From: JAEUHZ01 sp964552795
GTDB lineage: Bacteria > Planctomycetota > UBA1135 > GCA-002686595
Assembly (NCBI GenBank): GCA_964552795.1
Contig: CAZKIO010000012.1
Span: forward strand, 1 to 64,000
Direction of reading: 5' to 3'
DNA: 64,000 nucleotides
Shown in pieces: positions 34,858 through 42,539 of this stretch. The notes beneath the pieces are model-generated. The model saw only the letters and a program-made list of their open reading frames with translations. It had not been told where the DNA came from and did no database searches. A program made the translations under genes and the position numbers. Position 1 is the stretch's first letter, and every line of letters starts with the position of its first letter.

Positions 34858-35297
34858 GGCGCGAGCGCGGTCAGCGCGACGGTGAAGCGCAGGCGCGCGA
34901 CGGGCTGCGCGCCGCAGGTGACGGCGGCTTCCATGTAGCGCGCGAAATCGACGCGGTCGAGCAGCCGCACGGCCGCGCGCAGCGTCTCGTCGGGCCGGAC
35001 GATGCGCCGGAAGCGCGCGTCCTCGATGCGCGTCAGCACGGGCAGCGCGCGGCCCGCGACGGCCTCCGACGCGAGCAGGATGGCCGCCGACTGGAACGCG
35101 AACTCGCTGATCAGCACGCCCGGCAGCACCGGCTCGCCCGGGTAGTGGCCGCGGAACGCCGGCAGCGCGGGGCTGACGTCCCACTCGGTGACGATGCTGT
35201 TCTCGGTGCGGCCGACCACGCGGTCGACGAACAGGAACGGATCGCGGTGGGGGATCAGCGCCTCGATGGCGCCGCGGTCCAGGGTGCTAGAGCCCAC
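34854..35297 (-). CDS. FabZ-like 3-hydroxyacyl-ACP dehydratase
   Basis: A 147-residue hotdog-fold protein: IPHRDPFLFVDRVVG (residues ~15-29) contains the catalytic His, and FRGHYPGEPVLPGVLISEFAFQ matches the F-x-G-H-F-P-x-x-P-v-x-P-G-V motif preceding the active Glu region. It dehydrates beta-hydroxyacyl-ACP to the enoyl form. The start is GTG 35297, overlapping the FabG-like gene by 11 bp. It lies between the ketoreductase and enoyl reductase genes, the order in which the enzymes act. Confidence 0.88.
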   Translation of the reverse strand: MGSSTLDRGAIEALIPHRDPFLFVDRVVGRTENSIVTEWDVSPALPAFRGHYPGEPVLPGVLISEFAFQSAAILLASEAVAGRALPVLTRIEDARFRRIVRPDETLRAAVRLLDRVDFARYMEAAVTCGAQPVARLRFTVALTALAP

Positions 35298-36036
35298 CGT
35301 GCACCTCCAGGACGCTGCCGTGGACGTAGCTCGACTCGCGCAGGCACAGGAACAGCACGGCGTGCGCGATCTCCTCGGGGCTGCCGAAGCGGCCCAGCGG
35401 CACCATCTTCAGGTGCTCCTTCCTGATCTCGTCGGGCAGGTCGGAGAGCAGCTCGGTCTCGACGAAGCCCGGCGACACGCAGTTGACGGTGATCTTGCGC
35501 TTGCCGACCTCGCGCGCGAGCGAGCGCATCAAGCCGACCTGGCCGGCCTTGCTGGCGGCGTAGTTGGCCTGTCCGGCGAACCCGTGCGCTCCCGAGGGCG
35601 AGGTGACGAACACGATGCGGCCGTAGCGCTGTGGCAGCATGGCCTGCACCGCGTACTTCGCCATCAGGAAGGAGCCCGTCAGGTTGACGTCGAGGACGGC
35701 GCGCCAGTCCTCGACCCGCATCGTCCCGACGATCTGGTCGCGGCGGATGCCGGCGTTGGCGATCAGTCCCTGCACGCCCGACGGCGCGGCCGACAGGTCG
35801 CTCCAGAACGCCTCGCAGGCCCCGGCATCCGCGACGTCGAAGCGATGGAGGCGGAGCCGGTCGCCGAAACGCGCCGCCTCGGTGCGCAGCGCCTCGGCCG
35901 CGAACTCGTTGCCGGTCCACGTCGCGTGCACGCGCGCGCCGCGCTCCAGGAGCGCCAGCGTGACGGCGCGGCCCAGCCCGCGCGTGCCGCCGGTGACCAC
36001 CAGGGTCTGGCCGTCGAAGGCGTCGGCGGCGATCAC
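35287..36036 (-). CDS. FabG-like 3-oxoacyl-ACP reductase
   Basis: A 249-residue classical short-chain dehydrogenase: VTGGTRGLGRAVTLALLERGARV (NADP-binding TGxxxGxG, residues ~13-35), IANAGIRRDQ (NAG motif), VTSPSGAHGFAGQANYAASKAGQ (catalytic Ser, then YxxxK), and NCVSPGFVETE. It ends with VHGSVLEVHGGL, close to the FabG terminus. It reduces beta-ketoacyl-ACP. GTG 36036 overlaps the preceding oxidoreductase gene by 4 bp. Confidence 0.88.
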   Translation of the reverse strand: MIAADAFDGQTLVVTGGTRGLGRAVTLALLERGARVHATWTGNEFAAEALRTEAARFGDRLRLHRFDVADAGACEAFWSDLSAAPSGVQGLIANAGIRRDQIVGTMRVEDWRAVLDVNLTGSFLMAKYAVQAMLPQRYGRIVFVTSPSGAHGFAGQANYAASKAGQVGLMRSLAREVGKRKITVNCVSPGFVETELLSDLPDEIRKEHLKMVPLGRFGSPEEIAHAVLFLCLRESSYVHGSVLEVHGGL

Positions 36037-37511
36037 GCCGAGACCTCCAGCAGGCTGGCGAGCCAGGCGTCGACGCGGTTGGCCACGATCGCGCCGTAGT
36101 TCGCGGCGCCGAGCCAGCCGGACATGATGATCCCGACGCTGCCGGCGTGGTACAGGCCCTGCACCTGCTCGTGAATGCTCATGCTCGGCCGCAGACCCTC
36201 GAACTTGGTGCCGAAGGACGTGCCGCTGGGCGCCTGCGTGTAGAACTGGAAGGTGCGCGGCGTGGCCGCCTCGGCGTGGTCGACGAGCGCGCGCGCGCCG
36301 GGGACGAGCTGCTCCAGGCGCTCGAGCGTGAGCTCGACGAGGCGCGCCTTCTCGCGCTCGTAGCCCGCGGCATCCAGCGCGGCCCAGTCCTCCCAGCGGG
36401 CGTTGCGCGAGGCGACGATCGTGTAGCGGTCCGACCCCGGCCGCGTCTTGGGGTAGTAGAACGAGAACGTGACGCTCTCGCCCGGATGATCGGCCAGCGC
36501 CGCGGAAGAGAACGTCGGGCGCGTGGAGGAGAACAGGAGGTCGGTCACGAACGGGATCGCGGCTCCGCGGCGCACGCCCAGGTAGACCTGCGTGCTGGAG
36601 GTGTTGAGCCGCACGCCGCGAACCTTGCGGGCGTAATCGGACTCGAAGTGCTCGGCGCCCACCAGGTCCTCGACGGTGCTCTTGAGGCTGGCGTTGCTGA
36701 CGACCGCGTCGCACTCCAGGAACCGTCCGTTGGCCTCGACTCCGGTCACCCGGCCGGCGTGGACCTGGATCCGCGTCACCTGGACGCGCGCGCGCACCTC
36801 CACGCCGCGCCGCTCGAGTTCCGCGCGCATCTCGCGCACCAGCCGGTCCGTGCCTCCGGAGAAGGTGAATACGCCGTCGCGCATGAAGTTCCCGAAGACG
36901 ATCCCGTAGCTGATCGACGGGTCGTCCAGCGTCGAGCCGTTGGCGTAGCTGATCGGCTCCATCAGGAGGCGCTGGACGTCGTTGCGCCCGGGGAAGTGGC
37001 GCTCGAACAGCTCGGCGGTCGTCTCGCCGGTCTCGCTGTGGAAGTCCATCCGCGCGATCTCGTCGTAGAACGCCGCGACGTCGGCGGCCGGGACGCGCAG
37101 CACGTCGGTCAGCTTGCGCGTGAAGTCGGTGCGCGTGAACTCGGTGTCGAATGCGAACTGCGGGTTGTCGAAGCGGATTCCGTCGAGCTGCACGATCGAG
37201 TCGGCGATGGCCGCGTTCCAGTAGCGCCGGCAGGTCTTGCGCATCCCGGAGGGGAAGCCGTGCAGCGATACGTCGAACAGGTGCCCGCCGCGCCGCTTGA
37301 ACCAGGTGGCCAGGCCCCCGAGGTTGTAGTGCTGCTCCAGGACGAGCACCTTGCGTCCGGCGCGGGCCAGCACCGACGCCGCGGTCAGGCCGCCCAGGCC
37401 GCTGCCGATCACGATCACGTCGAAGCGGCCGTCGAGACCCTGCAGCGGGTCGCGGCTCAGCGGCGCCTTGCCGTCCGTGCTGCCCTTGTAGTAGCGCTGC
37501 TCCCGGCTCAT
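36033..37511 (-). CDS. Phytoene-desaturase-like FAD oxidoreductase (second copy)
   Basis: A 492-residue FAD-dependent amine-oxidase-fold enzyme of the CrtI/retinol-saturase group. The dinucleotide-binding motif VIVIGSGLGGLTAASVLARAG lies at residues ~31-51, then LVLEQHYNLGGLATWF. The middle has GNFMRDGVFTFSGGTDRLV, typical of the family, and the C-terminal FAD motif is GLYHAGSVGIIMSGWLGAANYG. Relatives desaturate, isomerise or saturate isoprenoid or fatty chains. Pairing with a second, only distantly similar copy inside a fatty-acid operon recalls the paired desaturase-like genes of candidate ladderane clusters. The substrate is unknown. Confidence 0.8.
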   Translation of the reverse strand: MSREQRYYKGSTDGKAPLSRDPLQGLDGRFDVIVIGSGLGGLTAASVLARAGRKVLVLEQHYNLGGLATWFKRRGGHLFDVSLHGFPSGMRKTCRRYWNAAIADSIVQLDGIRFDNPQFAFDTEFTRTDFTRKLTDVLRVPAADVAAFYDEIARMDFHSETGETTAELFERHFPGRNDVQRLLMEPISYANGSTLDDPSISYGIVFGNFMRDGVFTFSGGTDRLVREMRAELERRGVEVRARVQVTRIQVHAGRVTGVEANGRFLECDAVVSNASLKSTVEDLVGAEHFESDYARKVRGVRLNTSSTQVYLGVRRGAAIPFVTDLLFSSTRPTFSSAALADHPGESVTFSFYYPKTRPGSDRYTIVASRNARWEDWAALDAAGYEREKARLVELTLERLEQLVPGARALVDHAEAATPRTFQFYTQAPSGTSFGTKFEGLRPSMSIHEQVQGLYHAGSVGIIMSGWLGAANYGAIVANRVDAWLASLLEVSA

Positions 37512-38902
37512 GGCGCGTGCGCGATCAGCGCGTGCTGGTTGACCATGATCACCCCCGAGAGCAGCGCGCCGACGACGCCGACCTGGCCCTGGTCGGTGCC
37601 GATCAGGACGACGCCGGGCACGCCGGACGCGCCGTCGCGGAACTTGCGCGGGCTGCCGTACACGGTGCCGCCGGGGTGCCCGGTGTAGTGGACGAGCGTG
37701 CGCGGCGTGAAGAGATCGTCCTGGACGGCGCTGGGACGCGGGTCGTGGGCGAAGCGCGCGGCGGCGGCGCACAGCACCTCGTCCGCAGCGGCCTTCTCGC
37801 GCCGGTAGGCGGCCTCGTCGAGGCCGAGCCACGCGACGGGGTTCGCGAGGCACGTCACCCGCATCAGGCCGTGCGGCCGGATCTCGTTCTCGGCGTAGTT
37901 GTCGCTGCAGCAGATCACCCCGCTCGTGCCGTCGACGGCGGAGGCGGGACGGCGCCAGCGCGGACGCTCGTCCTCCGCGAAGAACACCAGGGTGCTGTCC
38001 GTGCCCAGTTCGGCCGACGGGCGCGCGGTGACGCGCTGCATCTCGACGAACGACAGGCGTCCCTGGGCCTCGTCGTCGGCCGCGAGGCCGCACAGGGCGC
38101 GCGTGGGGTTGTACCCCGCGGAGGAGAACACGCGGTCGGCCAGCAGTTCCGTGCCCGAATCCAGGCGCACGCCCCGCGCCGCACCGTGGGCGTCGAGCAG
38201 GATCGACTCGACGCCGGAGTGCAAGCGCAGCTCGCCGCCTTCGCTCTCGAAACGCTCGATCAAGAGATCGAGCAGGGGCTTGATGCCGCCGACGGGCCGG
38301 GCGAGGCCCTCGAGGAAGATCGAGCGGAACAGCAGCACCGCCTGGTAGACGTCGACGTCGTCCTCGCGCGCGCTGCCGTACCACAACAGCGGCAGGAGCA
38401 GCGCCTCGACGAGGCGTTCATCGCGGATGTGCTCGTGCAGGAAGGCGCGGCCCGAGCCGGGCGGCCGCGACGTGTCGAAGGCATCGGCCTCGCGCACCGC
38501 GCGCACCAGGGAATGCCAGCCGTCGCGCTCGGCGGGAAAGGCCTCCAGCACCTGCGCCTCGAGCAGCGCCGGGTCGTTCGAGAAGCACAGGTCGAGATCG
38601 GCGACGCGGATCCGGGAGTGCGACTGCTCGGCGAGCTTCAGGTCCTCCCAGCGCAGGCGCAACTGACGCAGGAGGCGCGGCAGCGGCAATCCGCGCGCGC
38701 CGCGCGGCGCCCAGTTCGTGAGGGCGTGCAGTCCGCTGTCGAACCGGCGCCCGCCGCGCTTGTAGAACGAGTTCAGTCCGCCCCACAGCGTGTGACGCTC
38801 GAGGACCGCGACGCGCTTGCCGAACTGCGCCAGGCGTATGCCGGCGGCCAGGCCGGCCATGCCCGCGCCGATCACCAGCGAATCGTAGCGCTCCGCGCCC
38901 AT
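37508..38902 (-). CDS. Phytoene-desaturase-like FAD oxidoreductase (first copy)
   Basis: A 464-residue FAD-dependent oxidoreductase. SLVIGAGMAGLAAGIRLAQFG at residues ~8-28 is the Rossmann FAD loop, followed by VLERHTLWGGLNSFY. The C-terminal GVVLIGTDQGQVGVVGALLSG is a divergent form of the second FAD motif. Central residues include FLEGLARPVGGIKPLLDLLIERF, the family region that lines the substrate tunnel. It is translated just before the second copy, with a 4-bp overlap (ATGA), so the two are likely made in equal amounts and may act as partners. Confidence 0.78.
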   Translation of the reverse strand: MGAERYDSLVIGAGMAGLAAGIRLAQFGKRVAVLERHTLWGGLNSFYKRGGRRFDSGLHALTNWAPRGARGLPLPRLLRQLRLRWEDLKLAEQSHSRIRVADLDLCFSNDPALLEAQVLEAFPAERDGWHSLVRAVREADAFDTSRPPGSGRAFLHEHIRDERLVEALLLPLLWYGSAREDDVDVYQAVLLFRSIFLEGLARPVGGIKPLLDLLIERFESEGGELRLHSGVESILLDAHGAARGVRLDSGTELLADRVFSSAGYNPTRALCGLAADDEAQGRLSFVEMQRVTARPSAELGTDSTLVFFAEDERPRWRRPASAVDGTSGVICCSDNYAENEIRPHGLMRVTCLANPVAWLGLDEAAYRREKAAADEVLCAAAARFAHDPRPSAVQDDLFTPRTLVHYTGHPGGTVYGSPRKFRDGASGVPGVVLIGTDQGQVGVVGALLSGVIMVNQHALIAHAP

Positions 38903-38914
38903 CGGACGGGGCGG

Positions 38915-39184
38915 TCAGCCGCCGACCTTGAGCGTCTTGCCCTGCATCCTGGGCGCGAGGTACGCGACGCAGCCGTCGAGCGTCGCGAGCTCCTTGTAGT
39001 CCTCCTCGGGGACGTGGACGCCGTAGCGCTTGCGCAGCTCCATGACGATGTCCAGGAAGTCCATCGAGTCGAGCTCGATCTGGTCGCGCAGGCGGACGTC
39101 GTTGGCCAGCGCCGACAAGTCCTCGTCGGGCGCGATCGTGTGGATGATGTCCTTGATCGCCTGGATGATCTGTTCGCGGGTCAT
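38915..39184 (-). CDS. Acyl carrier protein
   Basis: An 89-residue acidic helical protein with the carrier-protein signature: LRDQIELDSMDFLDIVMELRKRYG, in which Ser of DSM (near residue 40) takes the phosphopantetheine arm. It holds the growing acyl chain for the enzymes around it. The starting ATG 39184 gives a normal ACP length. It is preceded by the ketosynthase gene (32-bp gap) and followed by the FAD oxidoreductase pair. A PPTase in the same operon probably activates it. Confidence 0.92.
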   Translation of the reverse strand: MTREQIIQAIKDIIHTIAPDEDLSALANDVRLRDQIELDSMDFLDIVMELRKRYGVHVPEEDYKELATLDGCVAYLAPRMQGKTLKVGG

Positions 39185-39216
39185 GGGTTCGGGAATCAGG
39201 GGGTGAAAGCGGGGAC

Positions 39217-40455
39217 TCAGCCTTCGAAGCGCCGCACGACGACGGCGGAGTTGATGCCCAGCATGCCGAACGACAGGTTCAGGATGCTCTCGACGCGACC
39301 CAGGTCGCGCGGGCGGTTGATGACGAGGTTCCTGACCTCGCAGGCGGGGTCGAGGTGCTCGACGTTGATCGTGGGGTGCGCCACGCCGTCGTGGAACGAC
39401 GGCAGGTTGCCGGCCAGCTCGAGCGCGCCGGCGGCGCCCATCGTGTGGCCGATGAAGCTCTTGGTGTTGTTCACGTGCGTGCGCGCGCTCCGGCCGAACA
39501 CGTTGCGCAGCGCCTCGCATTCCTGCTGGTCGCCCAGCGGCGTGGCCGTCGCGTGGCTCGACACCAGGTCGATCTCGCCGGGCTCGAGGCGTGCGCGGGC
39601 CAGCGCGCCGCGCACGCACTCCTCCTGGCGCTCGGCGAGCGGCAGTACGAAGTCCGACGCGTCCGAATTCACGCAGTGTCCGACGAACTCGCCCAGGATG
39701 CGCGCGCCGCGGCGCCGGGCGTCCTCCAGGCGTTCGAGCGCGAAGAGGCACCCGCCCTCGGAGACCACGATGCCGTTGCGCGCCAGGTCGAACGGACGCG
39801 ACGCGCGCGCCGGGTCGGCGTGCGCGGCCAGGGCTCCCTGCGCGCGGAAGCTGGCGAAGATGCCGAACGTGTGGATGCTCTCGGACACTCCGCCGGCGAG
39901 CGCCAGGTCGACCTCGCCGAGCTGCAGCATCTGCGCGCCGTGGATCAGGCCCAGGTTGCCGGCCGCGCACGCGCCCCCGAGGCAGTACGCCGGCCCCGTG
40001 ATGCCGAAGCCCAGCGCGACCTCGCCGGCCGGGTTGTTGGCCACGGTGCGCGGGTTGTGATGGTGCGACCAGTAGGCGAGGTCGAAGTCGTACTGCGCGA
40101 CTTCGTGGATCTGGTTCTCGGTCTCGACGTTGCCGTGCTCGGTGGTGCCGACGTACACGCCGACGCGCGAGCGTTCGCGCGCCGCGAGGTCGATCCCGGC
40201 GTCCGACAGCGCCTCGCCCGCGCACCAGATCGCGATCGAGCCCGCGCGCGTGCCGCGGCGCAGCTCCTTGCGCTTCTGCCAGCGCAGGGGATCGAACTCG
40301 CACTGGCCGGCCAGCGTGTCGCCGACGTGGCGGATGGTCCACGGCCGCACGCCCGAGACGCCCTTCAGGAGGTTCGCGCGGTACTCGGGGAGCGAATTCC
40401 CGTTGGGGCTGGTCAGGCCCACGCCGGTGATCACGATGCGCGGGAGGCCGATCAT
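39217..40455 (-). CDS. Beta-ketoacyl-ACP synthase (FabF/KAS II-like)
   Basis: A 412-residue thiolase-fold condensing enzyme elongating acyl-ACP. It has the active Cys in GGACAAGNLGLIHGAQMLQ (residues ~165-180), the first His in SSHATATPLGDQQE, NTKSFIGHTMGAAGALE with Lys and the second His, and a glycine-rich end (ILNLSFGMLGINSAVVVRR). The classical D-T-A-C-[SA] is replaced here by G-A-C-A-A, a departure common in specialised polyene-type ketosynthases. Start ATG 40455 overlaps the regulator stop (ATGA). No chain-length-factor partner is seen, so it probably acts as a homodimer. Confidence 0.88.
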   Translation of the reverse strand: MIGLPRIVITGVGLTSPNGNSLPEYRANLLKGVSGVRPWTIRHVGDTLAGQCEFDPLRWQKRKELRRGTRAGSIAIWCAGEALSDAGIDLAARERSRVGVYVGTTEHGNVETENQIHEVAQYDFDLAYWSHHHNPRTVANNPAGEVALGFGITGPAYCLGGACAAGNLGLIHGAQMLQLGEVDLALAGGVSESIHTFGIFASFRAQGALAAHADPARASRPFDLARNGIVVSEGGCLFALERLEDARRRGARILGEFVGHCVNSDASDFVLPLAERQEECVRGALARARLEPGEIDLVSSHATATPLGDQQECEALRNVFGRSARTHVNNTKSFIGHTMGAAGALELAGNLPSFHDGVAHPTINVEHLDPACEVRNLVINRPRDLGRVESILNLSFGMLGINSAVVVRRFEG

Positions 40456-41153
40456 CCGCCGGACCTCCGGCGGCGCGGCCCGCGTTCGCGCTCCGCCTGC
40501 CCGCCGTCCTCCAGCCGCTCGAGCACGTGCGCCGCGACCTCGGTGCGCGCGCGCGCGTCGACGCCGACGAGGCGCGCGGGCAGCGCCATGCCGACCTTGA
40601 GGGCCGTCGTGACGGCCTTGGCCAGCACGCTCTGGCTGTCGCCCAGCGCGCGCTCGACGGAGCTGAACACGAGCTGCATGACCGCCTCGGCGATCTCGCA
40701 CGAGCTGATGATCGAGCGCAGCGACAGGACGCGCGGGTCGCGCGGGCCGTAGCGCTCGATGACGTACTCCAGCGTGGCCTCGGCGGCGCGCCGGAACTTG
40801 CGGAACACGACCTGCTCGCGGCGCCGGAAGACGGTCGCCACGATCGACAGCGTGTTGCCGACGGGGCGGTGGAGGTGGCAGCGCCGCGCGGGGTCGAACT
40901 CGGACTCGATCGCGCCCCACTCGGCGAGGTCGTGCAACGTGGTGCTGGTCGCTCCCGTGGAGATCTCGAGCGCCTCGCCGATCTCCTTCGAGGAGAGCGG
41001 CATGCCCGCCAGGACGAGCAGGCCCCACAGCCGCCCGTGCACGCGCTTGAAGCCGAACGTGCGGAAGAACAGCTCGAAGTTGGGCAACTGCGCCTGCAGC
41101 TCGGGGTCGAGGCCGGCGAATTCGCCCGCCGGGGCGTCGTGCTTGGCAGGCAT
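40452..41153 (-). CDS. GbsR/MarR-type transcriptional regulator
   Basis: A 233-residue DNA-binding protein with a winged helix in GLLVLAGMPLSSKEIGEALEISTGATSTTLHDLAEWGAI (residues ~45-83) of the GbsR branch of MarR-like regulators, which usually sense small ligands and repress. A long helical C-terminus (residues ~105-200) likely mediates dimerisation. It is the gene directly upstream of, and overlapping, the ketosynthase gene. An 18-bp palindrome lies 32 bp before its start, suggesting self-control of the lipid operon. Confidence 0.78.
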   Translation of the reverse strand: MPAKHDAPAGEFAGLDPELQAQLPNFELFFRTFGFKRVHGRLWGLLVLAGMPLSSKEIGEALEISTGATSTTLHDLAEWGAIESEFDPARRCHLHRPVGNTLSIVATVFRRREQVVFRKFRRAAEATLEYVIERYGPRDPRVLSLRSIISSCEIAEAVMQLVFSSVERALGDSQSVLAKAVTTALKVGMALPARLVGVDARARTEVAAHVLERLEDGGQAERERGPRRRRSGG

Positions 41154-41184
41154 GGCGGGTGGGGCGGTCCGGGCGGTTCGGGCG

Positions 41185-41202
41185 TTTCAGAGATTCCTGA
41201 AA
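41185..41202 (-). promoter_or_regulatory. Operator-like palindrome before the regulator gene
   Basis: TTTCAG (41185-41190) and CTGAAA (41197-41202) form a perfect 6-6-6 inverted repeat in the 151-bp gap between oleA and the GbsR-type gene. Its AT-richness stands out from the surroundings, and it lies 32-49 bp upstream of the regulator start, a likely binding place for the regulator itself. Confidence 0.5.
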
Positions 41203-41304
41203 TCCACGAGGCCGCCTGTTTCGCATCCCGGCGGGGCGCTGTCCACGCAAACGCACCAAAAAGGCGGATGTCCCGGCGGTCCCGGAGGGGGGGGGCGGGC
41301 GGAC

Positions 41305-42339
41305 CTAGCGCACGGCCAGCATCAGGCACTGCAGGCCGCTGCCGATCCCCAGGAGGGCCGTGCGCTGGCCGGGCCGGGCGAACCCGGCCTCCGTCGCCAG
41401 GGACAGGGTCGCCGGCAGCGAGACCGACCCCATGTTCCCCAGCGTCGCGAAGGTCGGGAAATCGAACGCCGGGTCGAGGCCCAGCGCCTCGAACAGCGCC
41501 CGGCGGTGCGCCGAACCGACCTGGTGCGTGATCGTGCGCTCGACGTCGCCGCGCGACCAGCCGCTCTCGCGCGCGAACACCTCGAAGGTGCGCCGCGCCA
41601 GCGCGCAGCCGGCGACGAGCAGCGCCTCGGCGTCGGTCTCCATCAACGGGCCGGCCGAGCCGAGTGCGTGGTCGCCGCTGCACAGTTCGACGTGTTCGGT
41701 CGCCGCGAGACTCGCGGCGGCGACGAGCCGCCGCGCGTCCGGCGCGAGGTCCGCGCGCGCCAGCACGCACGCCGCCGCGCCCGATCCGATCGTCAGCGAC
41801 GCGAACGCGCGCTTCAACCCGGTGCGGCCGCCGCTTTCGAGGCCGACGAGGCGCGCGATGGTCGCCTCGACCAGCGGCCCGCCGTCCTCGCCGGCGACGA
41901 CGAGCCCGGCTTCGACGTCGCCGCGCTCGATCATGCCCGCGACGAGCGTCAGCGCGTGCGCGAAGCCCAGGCAGGCGTTCGAGAGATCGAAGGCCTGGCA
42001 TCCCGGCGGGAGCTCGAGCGCGGCGTGCACGACGCACGCCGTCGCCGGCTCGAGGAAGTCGCGGCACACCGACGCATGCACGACGACGCCGATGCGCGCG
42101 CGGTCGATGCCGCTCGCGGCGAGCGCGCGCGCTCCGGCCGCCGCCGCGACGGCGCTGGGCCGCGTGCCCGCGGGCCACGCGCGCCGCTCGCGGATGCCGG
42201 TCAGCATCTCGAGGCGGCCGGCGGAGAGCGAGAGGCGCCGGTAGAGCGGGGCGAGACGCTCCTCGATCTCGACCGACGTCACCACGCGCTCGGGGAGCAC
42301 GTGCGCCAGGCCGGCGAGGGCGGTCTTCTCGAAGCGCAT
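41305..42339 (-). CDS. oleA: OleA-type thiolase (head-to-head acyl condensation)
   Basis: Joins two fatty acyl groups by a non-decarboxylative Claisen condensation, giving the beta-keto acid for OleD. The 344-residue protein resembles FabH-type enzymes but has OleA traits: GLAHVLPERVVTSVEIEERL at the N-terminus, SVCRDFLEPATACVVH, the active Cys in FDLSNACLGFAHAL (residue ~128), THQVGSAHRRALF with the catalytic His, FATLGNMGSVSLP with Asn, and LLGIGSGLQCLMLAV at the end. Start ATG 42339. It is the first gene of the minus-strand lipid unit, divergent from dinB by 200 bp. Confidence 0.88.
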   Translation of the reverse strand: MRFEKTALAGLAHVLPERVVTSVEIEERLAPLYRRLSLSAGRLEMLTGIRERRAWPAGTRPSAVAAAAGARALAASGIDRARIGVVVHASVCRDFLEPATACVVHAALELPPGCQAFDLSNACLGFAHALTLVAGMIERGDVEAGLVVAGEDGGPLVEATIARLVGLESGGRTGLKRAFASLTIGSGAAACVLARADLAPDARRLVAAASLAATEHVELCSGDHALGSAGPLMETDAEALLVAGCALARRTFEVFARESGWSRGDVERTITHQVGSAHRRALFEALGLDPAFDFPTFATLGNMGSVSLPATLSLATEAGFARPGQRTALLGIGSGLQCLMLAVR

Positions 42340-42433
42340 CGGATCGGTGGGGGAGCGTGCGGTGCCGGGCGCGGATCGGGCGCGCAAGGCCGCCCGGAGC
42401 GGCCGCGGGGGACGGAGGATAGGTCCCGACCCC

Positions 42434-42446
42434 GGTTCCTAGAACC
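42434..42446 (+). promoter_or_regulatory. LexA-like palindrome in the oleA-dinB divergent region
   Basis: GGTTC-CTA-GAACC is a perfect inverted repeat of 5+3+5 bp, 93 bp before dinB and 94 bp before oleA. SOS boxes of several phyla are GTTC/GAAC palindromes, and dinB is a standard SOS target, so it is a candidate LexA or other damage-response site. The arm order and 3-bp spacing do not match a known consensus exactly. Confidence 0.4.
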
Positions 42447-42539
42447 GCGAAACCCGTTGCGTGCGGATTCGTCGGTCCGGGCCCGGCCCGCCGGTTGACG
42501 AACACCGTGCGGCTCGCGGATCCTCACCAGCCCCATCCC

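Noticed and set aside
41280..41300. G9 run after oleA as a second contingency tract
   Set aside because: It lies outside any coding frame, just after the oleA stop, with no evident regulatory setting.
38915..42505. Single 1196-codon minus-strand frame spanning ACP to oleA
   Set aside because: Only the last ~89 codons (ACP) are coding in this phase; the rest is out of phase with the ketosynthase, regulator and oleA.
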